Source: Eumeta japonica
Lineage: Eukaryota; Arthropoda; Insecta; Lepidoptera; Psychidae
Direction of reading: 5' to 3'
NCBI GenBank assembly: GCA_005406025.1
Contig: BGZK01001281.1
Span: 1 to 64,000, forward strand
DNA length: 64,000 nucleotides
Made by a program: the position numbers and the translations under genes. The notes under the pieces were generated by a model. It was not told the DNA's origin, searched no databases, and worked only from the letters and a program-made list of their open reading frames with translations. Numbering within the stretch: position 1 is the stretch's first letter; the number at the start of each line of letters is the position of its first letter. Below, in pieces: positions 23,346 to 34,990 of the stretch.

Positions 23346-23880
23346 TGCTAAAAGAAAAAACATAAACCTTTAGAATGGAAGTTAAATATTATTGAACTTG
23401 GAACCCAAAGATAGTATCCCAAACATACTTTGAATATAGTATAATTCAAAGAGTTGATTAAATTCTTAAATATTTTATAAGGTACGTACCACTAAAGAAA
23501 AACGTACTAATTAATTCCCAAAAACATGAAACTACACACAAATATTTCGCGGCATTATAGTATTAAATTAGGTAGATGATTGACATCACCATTAGAAACC
23601 ATTGACAATATTATTTTATCAAAAGAACGAATAGAGTAAACGTTCGATAAAGTTCTTTTACTTTGTCTTCAATCTAGTATCGATAACGTTAATGCGTACC
23701 TTATCGTTCGCATTTGTAGAAATACCAACGATTTCAATAGCTTGCCACTTACTCTCTTCAAAAGCTATCGTGAACGAAAAGAAATTCAAAAGTAGCATTC
23801 TATGTACAATAAATATAATTAAAAAAAAAAAGGATATTTAAAAGAAAAGCTATTTGTCTACTTGAAAACATGTATCGAAC

Positions 23881-24156
23881 GTTTTACGACGTTCAATGAA
23901 TATGTTGAAGTAGATAGAAATAGAATAAAAAATCACAGTAGATTCAACTGATTAAAACTTATCGCTGTGAGAACTAAAAAAAATTAATTTTCAAATTAAC
24001 TTTTAGGTTTTTTGTCTGACCTGTTTTTAAAATCTAATTACTTAATTCAAAAAAACTAATCGAATGGTGCAATCTTTGTCTCAATCGAATGTTTCGTTCA
24101 AAAGACTTCTTTGATAAAACATTTTAAATATAAAAATTGTTATTTTTATTCCATTA
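23881..24156. other. Right edge of copy A and AT-rich spacer
   Basis: Similarity to copy B fades around 23,900-24,120, where TTTTTAGGTTTTTTGTCTGA resembles 53,740-53,780 in B. No gene is seen. Confidence 0.4.
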
Positions 24157-24660
24157 TCCATATATATAAAAATGGATTGCCAAAATGTGTGTACGCGCAT
24201 CACTTCCGAACGACTGCACTAAATTAGATAATTCTTTCTTTTTTGTGTTCGTTATCGTTCGTCGAGACACGGTTTGTAGGTATGAAAGAAAACAACCTTT
24301 TCTGTCTGTCTACTTGTCCGGGGTATATTCGGAATGACTGAACAGATCACGATGCAACTTTCACTAGGAAGTAGAAGAGCTTACTGGGCTACACTTAGGT
24401 ACATTTTATCGTGACATTTTTAGGGTTCCTGCGTGAAAAAAACCCTTAACATGGAATAATTTATTAAAATTGAATCAAAAATGGAACCACAATGGAGATC
24501 GGGAGCAAAACCGCGAGGATTAGATCGAAACGAAACCATCGATGAATAGCGGAATCGGAATCACGATGGACACAGCGTCATCATTTCCAAAAGAGGGGTC
24601 GAAAGTGAATATAAAGACCGGATCAAAATTTAAAGTATGAACAGGACGTTTAAGTTTTAT
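24157..24660 (+). mobile_element. Helitron-like element, 5' part
   Basis: It starts TCCATATATATAAAAATGG directly after an A, as Helitrons do (5' TC, inserted between A and T). Next come ACTTCCGAACGACTG and GTATATTCGGAATGACTGAA, wording typical of abundant non-autonomous repeats in moths. A degenerate GAATCG/GATCG region follows from 24,480. No 3' GCGG...CCGC hairpin with CTAG end is visible, so it is 3'-truncated or continues in diverged form. The short frame 24,666-24,854 is unrecognised. Confidence 0.55.
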
Positions 24661-24904
24661 ATGTTATGCCTACTAATGTGTATTCCAAGTTTCGACCATG
24701 TATTTATATTGCTGAAACTATACTGATAAATCACCTACAAGAAAATGCAAAACAACGTCTGCTGGGTCAATTAGTTTATAATAATTTTAAGCCCAAAAAT
24801 GTGAAGAACCGATTTGTGTTTTTTAAACTCATAAACTTATTACTTATATGCTAGAAGTTCCAAGACTGACTTGTAGAGCCAAAAAGTGCCCAGATATTTT
24901 TATT

Positions 24905-25035
24905 CCAGGTCGAGGGATGTGGACATTAGCCCTTCACACTGTTTTAGTGTGTGTTGGAGGCTCGTAACGACATTAATCAATAATGAAATGCCGGGACCGA
25001 CTGCTTCATGTGCTTTCCGAGGCATAGATTAATTT
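24905..25035. repeat. Dispersed repeat with CCGGGACCGAC core
   Basis: GGACATTAGCCCTTCACACTGT is followed by ATGCCGGGACCGACTGCTTC and TTCCGAGGCATAG. A related copy, GGACATTAATCCCTCCACAATG with AATGCCTGGGCCCAACAA, lies at 56,638-56,745. Similar wording is common in lepidopteran retroelement tails, from memory. Confidence 0.55.
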
Positions 25036-25213
25036 TATTTAATTTAAGTTAAAGACTCATTTACGTTCAGTTTGCTTGCGTTGAAGATTAAATCTATTAA
25101 CTTCTTAAAAAAAAACCTAAAAAACCATTGTTGAAAACTGACTTTGTCTCTAGAAAATGTATTACTAGTTAATCCACTTCTATTTAATATTGATTGCTAC
25201 AAAGGATTGAGAT

Positions 25214-25435
25214 TTAATTTGATGAACCTCCTTTGGATGCACCGGAATTGGTAAATCCGTTGGTAAACCCACTAACGGATGCGTCAATTCTGCTGCAATT
25301 TATAGATGGCATATCCATCTGCTTATATAAGCTACATACATTATAATCGGGTCCATGCACTTCGCATATTTCACGCATAAGCCGTTGCGAGTCCTCTGCA
25401 CCCTGCTGCGGGTGCAGGTGCGGGTATGAGCCCAT
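25214..25435 (-). other. Unrecognised 73-codon open frame beside the LINE
   Basis: A minus-strand frame from MGSYPHLHPQQGAEDSQ to a serine/glycine-rich end (GASKGGSSN). It lies just past the 3' end of the LINE reverse-transcriptase frame, in AT-normal DNA, and its composition is protein-like. It could be a host exon cut by the LINE, part of the LINE 3' region, or chance. I recognise no family. Confidence 0.3.
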
Positions 25436-25439
25436 GGCT

Positions 25440-28400
25440 CGGACCCGGGCTTCATCTCAAGGGGGACACTGCCCCCTCGGGTCTTTTGTTTGTTGGTTGG
25501 CGACTTCCGTCGCTCGTTCAGTGTCCGTCAGTCACACTCTCTCATCATCGGGCGTTTCGGTTACCAGGTCCCGTGGAGCTGGTATCCTCTTGTCGGTCGG
25601 TCAGAAGTGGTGCCAGGTTGTGCAGGGATGGGTGGGGGCCTGCGTCTGCGCGGTTAAAGGCGCGTCTCGTCAACCGTCTGACGAACTCTTCGATAGTTTC
25701 AACTCCCAGGTCTCTGGCGATGACGTCGTTTCTGACGTACCACCCGGCCCCCGCAATCAAGCGGAGCGCTATATTTTGCTGGGCCTGGAAACGCTGGCGC
25801 TGCAGTCCCGAGCAAAGGGCATACCAGGCCGGTGCAGCGTAGGTCAGGCGGGAGCGTATGTAGCACTTGTAAATTGCTACTTTTGTACTAATGGGCAGTC
25901 TGGAGGCGAGTATCGGCCGCAGTTTGGCGCGCGGCCGACTCGTCTGGATGACGTGGTCTGTTTGTGGTGTCATTCGCAATGAGCGGTCGATATGCACGCG
26001 ATATCGCACTCGTGTGTTCCATTCTACCGCCTGACCTCTCAGGCGCAGTTGATCGGGCATGTTTCTTTGGCTCCCGGTTAATAGAGCGGCCGTCTTACTG
26101 ACATTGACGGCCATCCTCCATTTATCCAGCCATTCGGGTAGCTGATCAAGTACGCGCTGGATCCTCTTCGCGGCTAGGTCGGCCCTTCGCGACAATGCAA
26201 AATACGCGCTGTCATCGGCGTACAGCGCCAGCATCACGTCGTCCTCCCAGTCCTCGAGATGACCATGCAGCGTGGGTATGTCATCTGTATATACCGCATA
26301 CAGTTCTGGAGAAAGGCAGCTGCCCTGTGGTACTCCTGCTTCTATCGGGCGTGGGGCAGATAGTACGTCGTCGACAGCGACGCAGAAACTACGGCGTTGC
26401 AAGAAGTTGGCGACAACTTTTGTGAGAGCAGGTGACAATGAGGTGTCTATTAGCTTGTATATGAGGCCGTCGTGCCACACCCTGTCGAAAGCCTTTTCCA
26501 TGTCTAGGAATACTGCTACCGTATATCTATCGCAATTCCTTTCGGAAGCGAGGTAGTGCAGTACCCTATGAGCTGCAATGTGGTGGAATGTCCTTCGAAA
26601 ACCCGTACTGCTCCTGGCGCGGAGTCAGAAAGAGGCGCAGTTTGGTGAGCAGGGCCCGTTCAAACGTCTTTGCCACATGTGATAACAGTGTGATAGGCCG
26701 AACGTTCTCTGGCTTGCGCGGGTCTTTTCCCGCCTTGGGTATCGTTATGATTTTCCCCCTTTTCCACTCCTCCGGGAAGTGACCAGTGCGGAGTATTCCG
26801 TTGAATACTCTGTTCATGGCCACTATTGCCCTTCTGGGGAGATGCCTTAGCGCGGCCGTGGACACGCCGTCCGGTCCCGGGGCTTTCTTTTTGGGGAGGC
26901 GTATGACAATCTTGTGTAGTGCGGCTGGGGTGATAAACAGGTCTCCCGGGAGCGGGGGAGGGGCGGTGGCCATGAACTCCTCCACACGGTACCTCACCTG
27001 TGCATGATGTTCCTGCAGGTTCGGGGAGGTGGCGGGTGGATTCGGGGTAAATTTCTCAGCCAGATGTTCGGCTATCACCTCCGCTCTGGTTTTGGCGTCA
27101 TAGCGCCGGACCCCCGAACGATCGGTGATTGGACATTTGGAAGCTGCCGCTCTGGTGAGTTGGCGGCAGAGCTGATTGAGGTTTTTTAGCGCTCTCACTG
27201 GCGCGGTCAATGATCGCTTCCCAGTTTGCGCCACGTTAGTCTCTGACTGCTTCCGATATGCTTCTCGAAAGGCCGTTCAGCTCTTTTTTCAGCTTCGGGC
27301 AGCGTGTGCGGGTCCATAGCTTATGCAGCCTGCGCTTGAGCCACAGCTTCCTTTTGATGTTTAGGGGCAGGTCGCCGCGACGGGACGTCGAAGATGGCAA
27401 AAGAGTCGTGGCCCTGGCCTGTGCCTCTTTTATCTTTTTCACCAGTGAGTTGGCAGACGCCTCGACGTCGGCGGCGGTCTCGAAGGAGGAACCAGGTGCA
27501 GTGTCTCTAAGGACGACTCGAATAGTTTCCAATCCACGCGTTGTCTCATAGATACCGGTGGCGGGTGGAGGTGCCGGACCCGACCGTCACGAGGATGGGC
27601 AGGTGTTGCGTGTCCATTCCGTACATGACTTCTACGTGCATCGACCTCCTGATTTTGTGGCCTATCACTATGTCAAGCACGTCAGGTCGGTGTCGGATGT
27701 CCGTAGGCACGTGCGTGGGTGTATCAGGGCCCAGCACCTCATATCCCTGGCGCTCGGCATCCTCCATGAGCAGTCTGCCGGCCCTGGAGATAGAGTGCGA
27801 TCCCCACGCCTTGTGCTTGGCGTTGAGGTCGCCTATGATGAGTGTAGGAGTCTGCTCCTGGATGATAGCATGGATATCCTGCACGCACATCTTGGTATCC
27901 GGGGGCCGGTAGGCCGCGAATAGCCGGATTTCTTGCTCCGACGAGCCTACTCTTACGCCTATCGAACGCACGGTTTCGAAGTCCGTGAGTTGTTCGGCTT
28001 CATGCATTATGTCGCGGCGGACCAGAATCTCTGTGCCTCTGTAAGCCGGCCCTCGCGCGGAAATCTAGTCGCGTCGGTAGGCAAAGAAGTTGGGGATTTT
28101 GAGTTCTTGTTCTGGTCGTAGTTTCGTTTCGCCCAGTAGTATGATGTGGGCGTCTTCGAGTTGAGCAAGATCTCGGAGCTCGCGAGTTTTCCCTATGATG
28201 CCTCCCGGGTTCCAGTATATGATTCTAAGGTTCAGAACATCCCCGCGAATGTCAGGCCTTCCAGAATATCTTGCGTCGGATCCTGCCCAGTCTTGATTGA
28301 GCGGAGTATTGTGACGAGTATCTTTGTCATCTCGGACATGGCTGTTTTTAGACTGGCCACCTCCTGGGCCAGGTCTGATATGGTGGGGGTGGGTCGTGGT

Positions 28401-28475
28401 CTCCCGATCGGCCTCCGCTGTTGTGGAAGTGGTGGGAGTTGCTGTCTCGGTTGCGTGGTTCGTGGGGGCGGCATG
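25440..28475 (-). mobile_element. Jockey-type LINE with near-complete ORF2, frameshifted
   Basis: Read on the minus strand. The end of an ORF1-like proline-rich frame, from MPPPRTTQPRQQ to ILEGLTFAGMF (28,472-28,232), overlaps the start of ORF2. ORF2 pieces follow in order: endonuclease LRIIYWNPGGI and LLGETKL (28,235-28,065), IIGDLNAKHKAWGS with the catalytic D/N (28,007-27,546), a linker (27,532-27,236), RT KKKAPGPDGVSTAALR and RPITLLSHVAKTFER (27,234-26,566), then MEKAFDRVW, GVPQGSCLSP and the catalytic LALYADDSA (26,501-25,545). About four frameshifts split what is otherwise a nearly full ORF2. CpG-rich composition differs sharply from its neighbours. It lacks most of ORF1 (5'-truncated near 28,475) and no poly(A) tract was found at the 3' side. 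It is one of the younger insertions here. Confidence 0.9.
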
Positions 28476-28807
28476 CACCGAAATATCTTCAAGAAATAAA
28501 AGCAAAATAAATAGAAAAGATATAATGTAATACAATTAAAACCGTATAAAATAATGACATCAATCATACTAAAACTAAGAATATTTATTATTGTTACAAT
28601 AAAAATCAAATCCTTAAGAAAAATCAAAGCAAAAGTAGAAAGGATACAATGTTATCAAAAACAGTGCCTAATATTAAACATACTTAAAATAAAATTGAAT
28701 CCTCAAGAAAAATCAAAATCAAAAATGGAATAAACAATATAAAATATTAAAATCAAGAATATTAGACATATCAAAGTAAACCCTTAAGCCTTAGCAAGTT
28801 TAGGTCA
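28476..28807. other. AT-rich spacer
   Basis: Low-complexity AAAATCAAA-type sequence between the LINE and the DUF7869-like relic. Nothing else is seen. Confidence 0.5.
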
Positions 28808-30742
28808 TTAAGTATCTGCCTCAAATTCAAAATCTGGGTTTTCAAAACTGTCTATGTCGTTAATCAACATATTATTGCCCTTTAAATTGTTATAAAAATG
28901 TTTACAATCATCCGGTATTAAATGTAAAATTGATTTTATATCGTCTATTTTTGCTTGCGATATTTCTTTACCGTCCGGCCATGACGGAGTTAAGTATTGT
29001 TTTTCTATATTGGCCTCATTCCTTGCTCTTACTGTCTTCTTTTTAATATCTAGTTCCTCAAATTCGTCGACAAAATTTGGTCTCATGAAAATTGAGTACA
29101 TGAAATCTTTTTTTAAAAGAATTTCTTTAGTTGAAAGCCAGTTTACTTTTTTCTTACTCAAAAAAATTTTTCTATTTACAATGTTTTTTTCTAACATTTT
29201 GCAACCTAAAAAGTTTTGCGATGACATTCTCACTACTGCCAGAGGATTTTTTTTCTTACACACTTTCATTACATTTATATAATCATCCACTGAATAAAGT
29301 CTTTGGTGTCCTTTTAAGCAGCTTTCATATTTTCCGAAATCCGTATCATTGGGCAAAAAGGTGTGCCCAGGCTCCAGGAATCTCATGGAAATTGTTTTTA
29401 GAGTCTGATGGGACTGCAAAGCTGCTTTAAGCATTAACGTCAATTTTATATTACGATTTTGGCCGCCGCAGGAATCACTCCACAAGATAAGATGGTCTAC
29501 ATTCTTGGGCAGCTTATCGTCTATGTAGTTTAACAAACAAGATCTGACTTCTTGAGCACCTCTACCGGCCTCTCCTTCAGCCCATACATAGCAGTAGCCT
29601 TTCTCATTGGATGCTGCATGTATCCCGCAATTGTATACCCACAACTGTCTTTTATAAAAGATTATGTTAGTTGGTATCCAGGGTAACGGCAGCGTCTGTT
29701 CCAAGTCAAAAGACAGGCACTCAATGTTATTATTAACTTTTGCTCTTTCGAAATCGTCTTTCATTTTGCTCCGTAACAATTCTGCCTTCTCTAAATGAGC
29801 ATTGTGTTCTTGCAGCTTTAACTCCTTTTCTTCTTTGCTCCCATATCCTTGAATAGCTGTTGCATACGCGTCGCATTTGTTGCACGTATCCTTTTTAAGT
29901 GACTTGCACCTCAAATTAAATTTATTATAAAATATTTTCTTGAATGTAGAAAATTCCACACATTTCGACCCGCAATTTCTTCTTGTGCAGCAAATTCGGT
30001 TTTATATAAATTATAAATTTTTGTACCGTCATACCCGGTTCTAAATATAAAGTTTCTGTTTGTTCTCTCCTGTAGTGGGACGAATATTTTGGTAGTTTAT
30101 TAATTATATTTACAATAAAATCTACATCTGCCCCTGGAGTCTTGTTTTTGTCTCGTTGAGATTCCCCTCTTTTGTCTGATAAGTTTCCGGTGCGCATCTT
30201 CTTCAGTGACACGTCTACTTTTGTGAACTTACTTGTAATGTTTTAGAAACATATCTCGGCACTTTTATTCCAGCTAATGTATATTCCCGGCTGTATGTAC
30301 GGGTCTTCTTTTCGGCATTAGTGTGAAATGTACGTTTTAGGATTTCTTTTACCTTTTGTGTTATATAATAGCTGAGCTGTATATGATGGCGATTGTAAAG
30401 ATTTCAAACTCTTTAACCCTTTTTTTTTTTGTCACTTTTTCAGCGCAATTATTTTTACATGAGCATGTAAAATCAATGAACGCTTTTGAATCTATAAATT
30501 TGTTTTGCCTATTACTATAAGGAAGGTTACAGTATTTTCTTTTTTTTTGCTTCTTCTCTGCTATGGCTTGATTTTAATTTACGTCCTTTTTTGGGTCGTC
30601 TTTGTGTTTCAGATCTTATATTCTCTTCAACAATTTCGTTAATTTCTTTATCACTGTGTACTTCGGAACAATAAGGTATAATTTCATTTACGATATCAGA
30701 TGAATGATCGCGGTTTGATTTGTCCACCCTTACTATATTCAT
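28808..30742 (-). pseudogene. DUF7869-like multi-copy gene, decayed
   Basis: Three minus-strand frames follow each other. The first (30,742-30,527) has a basic KKGRKLKSSHSREEAKKKK stretch and continues in shifted frames with YCNLPYSNRQNKFIDSKAF and a cysteine cluster FTCSCKNNCAEKV. The second (30,212-29,925) has DKRGESQRDKN and LPKYSSHYRREQTETLYLEP. The third (29,959-28,808; 383 codons) has KKDTCNKCDAYATA, LSFDLEQTLPLPW, LWSDSCGGQNRNIK and LEPGHTFLPNDTDF. This order, with K(R)GKH, SHY.R, a CxxC after KKDxC, and SD.CGGQN, is that of a large uncharacterised insect/cnidarian family that I recall as DUF7869. At least two frameshifts join frames two and three. The acidic residues in SD.CGGQN and in PND.DF suggest a nuclease-like fold, but that is speculation. 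Whether it is transposon-borne is unknown. Confidence 0.65.
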
Positions 30743-31552
30743 AGTTGGATATAATTTGAATAAAACAATATTTCAAATAAAAATACATAAATAAATAAAA
30801 TTTTGTTAAAGATACCTTTAAAAATTTTCACTTGATTCGCTCTAAGAAATATTTATTTAAAATAATATTTATTAAGTCCTACCAAAATCACTTGGTACAC
30901 TTTGACAAAAGCAAATTATGATTTAAAAAAATGTTCTAATAGACCAGCATCATTTGGCTCATTATGGTTATTATATTTTGAATGCTTTCTGAAATATAAT
31001 ATCATCACACTATTTTGATTCACTTTGGCAAAACTACGTTCGTCCGTCGTTGATTTTAGAAAAGAGTCAAGTGATATAGGCTCACTTTGGCAATAATCAT
31101 TTAGTAGTCGTCCATAGGTGCTGGTTGGTCTATGTAGTTTGTATTACCGTCAATATTGCTTGTATAAATCTGAGATTTGGTGACATGGAAATACGGTATA
31201 TTTTACAATGATTTCTTTTGAAATGTCGATTTCGACGAGATTGTTGGTTGGCTCATTTTGCCACAACTAAGTCCAATTCATTTGTTATCCACACTGTCTA
31301 ACTTCTTTGAACCCGGACAACATGGTCGTTCAAGAAAAACTCTGTGACTTGTTCTTAGCTTCCAGATACTTCAAGCCATAGAGGCTAAATTCTATTCTAT
31401 TCATACATTACCCCTTTCTAACTATTCATTCAAAACTATATCCTCGCTATTATTTTGGACTTCAGTATTTCAAGGACGACCCCGGTGCTGATTTCCACTT
31501 CCGGTCAATATAACCCAATGCAATATAGTTCAGAAAGCCAGATGCCCCCATT
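30743..31552. other. Intergenic DNA, AT-rich
   Basis: A few recurrences of CTCACTTTGGCAA/CTCATTTTGCCA occur at 30,955-31,265 and may be an old repeat. The stretch 31,270-31,550 may be degraded LINE sequence leading into the RNase H remnant that follows. Confidence 0.35.
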
Positions 31553-32224
31553 TTGGAAGCCGTTAAGTACACCCTTCTATTAAAATTAAGCCGCACGCTC
31601 ACACTGTCTGATTCCCGTAGTGCCCTCGAAAACCTTCAATCAAACCCTTTTAAGTTTAAATCTCACAACCCCTTAATAATCGAAATAAGAAAACAAACCG
31701 ATCAATGCCATGAAAGAGGTTTACAGATTGCATTGGCCTGGGTTCCCATCCATTAGGGTATCGCAGGAAACGAACACGTGGACTTGGTAGCGAAGGACGC
31801 AACCTCCTGTGGGGATAAAATCCGCTATATTAATCACTCCCATGATTTGGCTGCTCTGTTTAAAAAATGGGTACTTTCTTCGTGGACTCATCACTGGTCG
31901 ATTTCCAAAAAGTCTAAAAGGGTTCATTATCCCCATATTCAACCCTCCATCCCTCCTGAACCCTGATTTTTTAAACTGAAATTTAGCAAATAAGCTACAT
32001 CAACCATTTGCAGAATGAGACTTGGTCACTGCTCTAACCCAATGCACCAACTAAACACCACATCAGAAACTCATCGGTATGCGAATGCGGTCTGGACGAC
32101 GGGGACTTAAACTTTTCTTTTCTGTCCTTTATATGATCGCCTTCGTCTTCTAAACTCTGGTGTCCCTCTCCCAACTAGCATTTCTAATTTCTTATACTAT
32201 GCCTCTAATTATCTCATTCATTAG
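31553..32224 (+). mobile_element. LINE ORF2 3' fragment with RNase H domain
   Basis: Plus-strand frames give LSDSRSALENLQSNPF, then IALAWVPIH, stop, GIAGNEHVDLVAKDA, the RNase H segments (D..SAL; WVP.H.GI.GNE..D..AK) found at the C-terminus of jockey/I-type ORF2. It continues with SETHRYANAVW-like sequence and ends LYDRLRLLNSGVPLPTSISN before a TAG near 32,222. Stops and frameshifts show decay; endonuclease and RT are missing. It is on the opposite strand to the other LINEs in this window. Confidence 0.75.
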
Positions 32225-32636
32225 CAATAATAACTTAAAATTGTAAATAGAATCACATGTGTAATATTTACCCTTTGCTTTACGTATCGTTTGTGTTTAT
32301 AGGTATTTATACTGCCTTTTCAATCCTTTCTACCTTTTTTTTATTTATTTTCTTTTCCCCCTATCTTTATTTACTTTTTGTCCTTGTATCCCTTTTTATG
32401 TTTTAACAACTCTGAACGCTTAGTTTCTTTTTTTTTACTTCGTAACGAGGAATTACTTTTATTTCATATGTACGTGACGCTGGCACATCTATATAGTCCT
32501 CTATATGATTACCATTATTAAAGAAGTGAAGTAAAATATTTAAAAATAAAATCAAATTTCATGTACACAAATTTTATTTTTATAAGTTAGTTTTACATTA
32601 TGTTTACGAAGAAACGGAGCATCGTTCTACTAGATA
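32225..32636. other. T-rich spacer
   Basis: Pyrimidine-rich DNA, probably the 3' untranslated part of the LINE fragment, including ACTTCGTAACGAGGAATTAC at 32,438-32,457, a distant echo of the LINE 3' ends at 2,160 and 11,823. No gene. Confidence 0.35.
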
Positions 32637-33040
32637 TTAAATTCTCTCGGTTTTAAAAGAGTTAACTTCAATATCATCAGGATTATCATGTTGATCGCCA
32701 ATATTACTGTCATCTTTTTGCTCAGCCACGTTACCATCATGATGCTCAGCCATATCACTTGGTGATGATGAGCATTTGGTACAATGTTGTTGTAGTACAC
32801 AAGATGCAAGTATAATTTCCGTGGCAACATGAGGATGATAATGAAGGGTTCGGTGCTTAACCTCCATTGAGCTTTTAATAGTCCTGAATAATGCTCAATG
32901 CAATTTCTCGACAAGATATGACGTTTAGTGTAGGTACATCTTTTTTTAAGAACCTGTTGCAGCATCTAAAATGGGTGTCATTAGCCTGGCCCACTATGGG
33001 TAACCAGAATCACCTACAACAACGAGTGTTAATTATGTTT
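32637..33040 (-). pseudogene. PIF/Harbinger (HARBI1-like) transposase C-terminal relic
   Basis: Minus-strand frames give VVGDSGYP then LMTPILDAATGS (33,025-32,945), NCIEHYSGLLKAQWRLS (about 32,900), and RTLHYHPHVATEIILASCVL (about 32,850). These match the HARBI1 pattern GDSGYPL.P.L.TP, (R)N.IE..FG.LK.RW..L, LHY.P..A..I..AC.VLHN. The catalytic first half is absent and several stops are present. Confidence 0.7.
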
Positions 33041-33623
33041 AGAGTAAACTAACTTGCATGTGCCCATGACATTATACCTATCAACTTATAGTAAATAATA
33101 ATGTATCTAGTACATATTAATAACAATAAACATGTTAATTTTTTTAACATAATGTATATAACATTTTTATAATGCATATAGCTATTAATAGAAAAATGTT
33201 TCATTTCAATTCATATTTTGTTTTGATCAGCCCAATAGTTTTTGCGTGACTGTAAAATCAAACAGACACAAAAATTCTACAATTGGTTGATTAGGTGATT
33301 ATCATACGAGTATTTTCAAAAATATCTTCAATTAAAAAATTTAAACATTATTTATTTGCTTAGGAATAACAAATAATTGCCAAAGGATCTAACCGTGCCT
33401 CAATTTGTCCGTAAGTAAAACTATATCTAATGTAAAGGACTATAATTTAAAGGAGGTTATCAGTAATTAATGCCAAGATGATATTTCTGTTGTATTTTAA
33501 TTTATTTTAGAGATGACTGTAGTAAACCCTCCGAGGATCACATTTACTCAAAAAGGTCGGGTTAGGTTAGGAACAATCATAAAAATATTTATTTCTTAAA
33601 AATATATATAATGAATAAATATA
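33041..33623. other. AT-rich spacer
   Basis: Nothing recognised. GGTTAGGTTAGG at 33,560 is too short to count as a telomere-repeat array. Confidence 0.45.
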
Positions 33624-34370
33624 TTGGGCCGAGGAAAAAGTTTTTGCGTATTTTAGTAAAAAGTTGCAGTAAAATCTCTTTGGTTGTGCTGTTTGTATCT
33701 GGCTAGTTTTTATGCCATTAAATAGATGATATTTTAATTAAAAAAAATTAAAAGTAAAAACGTTATTCCGCCATTTTTCTATTGTTTTTCTGTCACCAAA
33801 ATGAATGAATCTAACGAAGATATTCTATACGTGAAGAAGTTTTATTACAAAAAAGGGAAAAATGCGACAAAAGCCGTGAAAAAAATTTGTGACGTTTATG
33901 GATCTATTGCAGTGCCGGTAAGAGTAACACAAAACTTATTCAAGCGTTTTCAGTGGAATAATTTTGATGTCAAATATGAACCTGGCTCTAGTCGACCTAT
34001 TACAAATAAAATCTATAGCATTTTTGGAAAAAGTAGAGCTAGATCGGCATATCAGTTCTTGGAACATAGCTGAAGAGCTGGGAATTGACCACAAAACAGT
34101 TTTTACCAATTTGGAAAAAAGCTCGATATTCGTTCGAGTTCAATGAAAGAAATCTAATGAATCGTATACTCATTTGCGATTCTCTACTGAAACCTAATAA
34201 AACCGAAACGTTTTTGAAAAAGTTAATCACTGGCGATGAAAAATTATTTACCTATCTACGACCAGAACGTATGAAAAAGATCATGATCAAAAGGCAAGCA
34301 AGCTCCAGACTATAGCGAAACCCGGATTGACTCGTAATAAGTTGATGCTATGCATTAAATTTAAAACAAT
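33624..34370 (+). mobile_element. Mariner element, 5' two-thirds, decayed
   Basis: A terminal-repeat-like start TTGGGCCGAGGAAAAAGT follows a TA at 33,622. The transposase starts at 33,801 with MNESNEDILYVKKFYYKKGK, then KKICDVYGSIAVP, then in a second frame AEELGIDHKTVFTNL, then NRILICDSLLKPN and KKLITGDEKLFTY (first catalytic D in GDEK). It breaks off around 34,360 before the second and third catalytic aspartates. A similar terminal repeat is at 37,997. Confidence 0.8.
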
Positions 34371-34479
34371 TGTAATAAGATATTTTCTTGCGGTAAAATG
34401 GAGCTTATATTTAAAGTTAGACCTCTAGTGACACATCAGTGAAAACTGCATTCAATTTCATGCAGTAGTTTTTGCTTGA

Positions 34480-34990
34480 TGTAGTAACAAACAGACAGAC
34501 AGACGAGAATTCTAAAAACTTTTTTTTGCTTCTGTTGCTCTGATAAAGACCCTCATATTATTTTTTTATCTATAATGTACAGACATTTGTAGTAGCTTTT
34601 GCCTGCAACTTCATCCTTGTGTACTACAATATTTAGACCGTTTTAGAAGCGCTTGGGGCATTTATTCGTATTTTTCCTACACGACCATTTTAAATTACCC
34701 GTAATGTATGAAAGGCAGTACCATGGAGAGGTTAAGCTATATCTCTGGTTCTACCCAACAGAATTTGATGAAACATGGCTTAGATATTAAGTTGAATACA
34801 AAACTATCAAACTGTGAAAATTTCATCAAAATCCAATCAGTGGCTTTTGGATGAAGTGGTAACAAACATACAGACAAACGGAAAAAAAATCTAAAAACTA
34901 TTGTTTTGACTTCTATTGCTCTTATAAAGACCCCCCCCCCATATCAGTTTTTTTTTTAATATCTATAATGTACAGACATAGGTTTGTTAC
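34480..34990. repeat. Two direct copies of a SINE/MITE-like unit
   Basis: A unit with AACAAACAGACAGACAGACG, CTTCTGTTGCTCTGATAAAGACCC and ATCTATAATGTACAGACAT appears at about 34,485-34,592 and again at about 34,858-34,985. Its second half is well conserved between copies. The bases between (34,600-34,850), including ATCAAAATCCAATCAGTGGC, look like the rest of the unit. A common pattern in insect dispersed repeats; family unknown. Confidence 0.6.

Larger units (their letters stand above)
14900..23880. repeat. Segmental duplication, copy A (about 9 kb)
   Basis: This segment aligns in order and orientation with about 39,650-53,700. Clear anchors, A/B: GTGCAGCCAAACACCA at 15,319/40,045; GAGGTAGTAAATTTGTACT-like at 15,820/40,543; the transposase relic at 16,290/41,160; AGAAATTATACAATA at 18,550/46,630; the five exons of a zeste-like gene at 18,785-23,345/47,059-53,132; and the region 23,530-23,760/53,290-53,560. 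Similarity is obvious by eye but far from perfect, so the duplication is old. Outer limits are approximate. Copy A lacks the large insertions of copy B but has its own: about 19,730-20,860 and about 21,215-21,508. Confidence 0.85.

Noticed and set aside
25426..27912. Several long plus-strand frames in the CpG-rich block
   Set aside because: GC-rich antisense frames of the LINE; the minus strand carries ordered endonuclease and RT motifs.
32637..33040. Harbinger relic as the partner of the zeste-like genes
   Set aside because: Harbinger elements do encode Myb-like proteins, but this relic lies between the two duplication copies, on its own, with no shared ends; no link is supported.
33557..33572. 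GGTTAGGTTAGG, like the insect telomere repeat TTAGG
   Set aside because: Only two units. Too short for an interstitial telomere array, and this wording is common in insect repeats.
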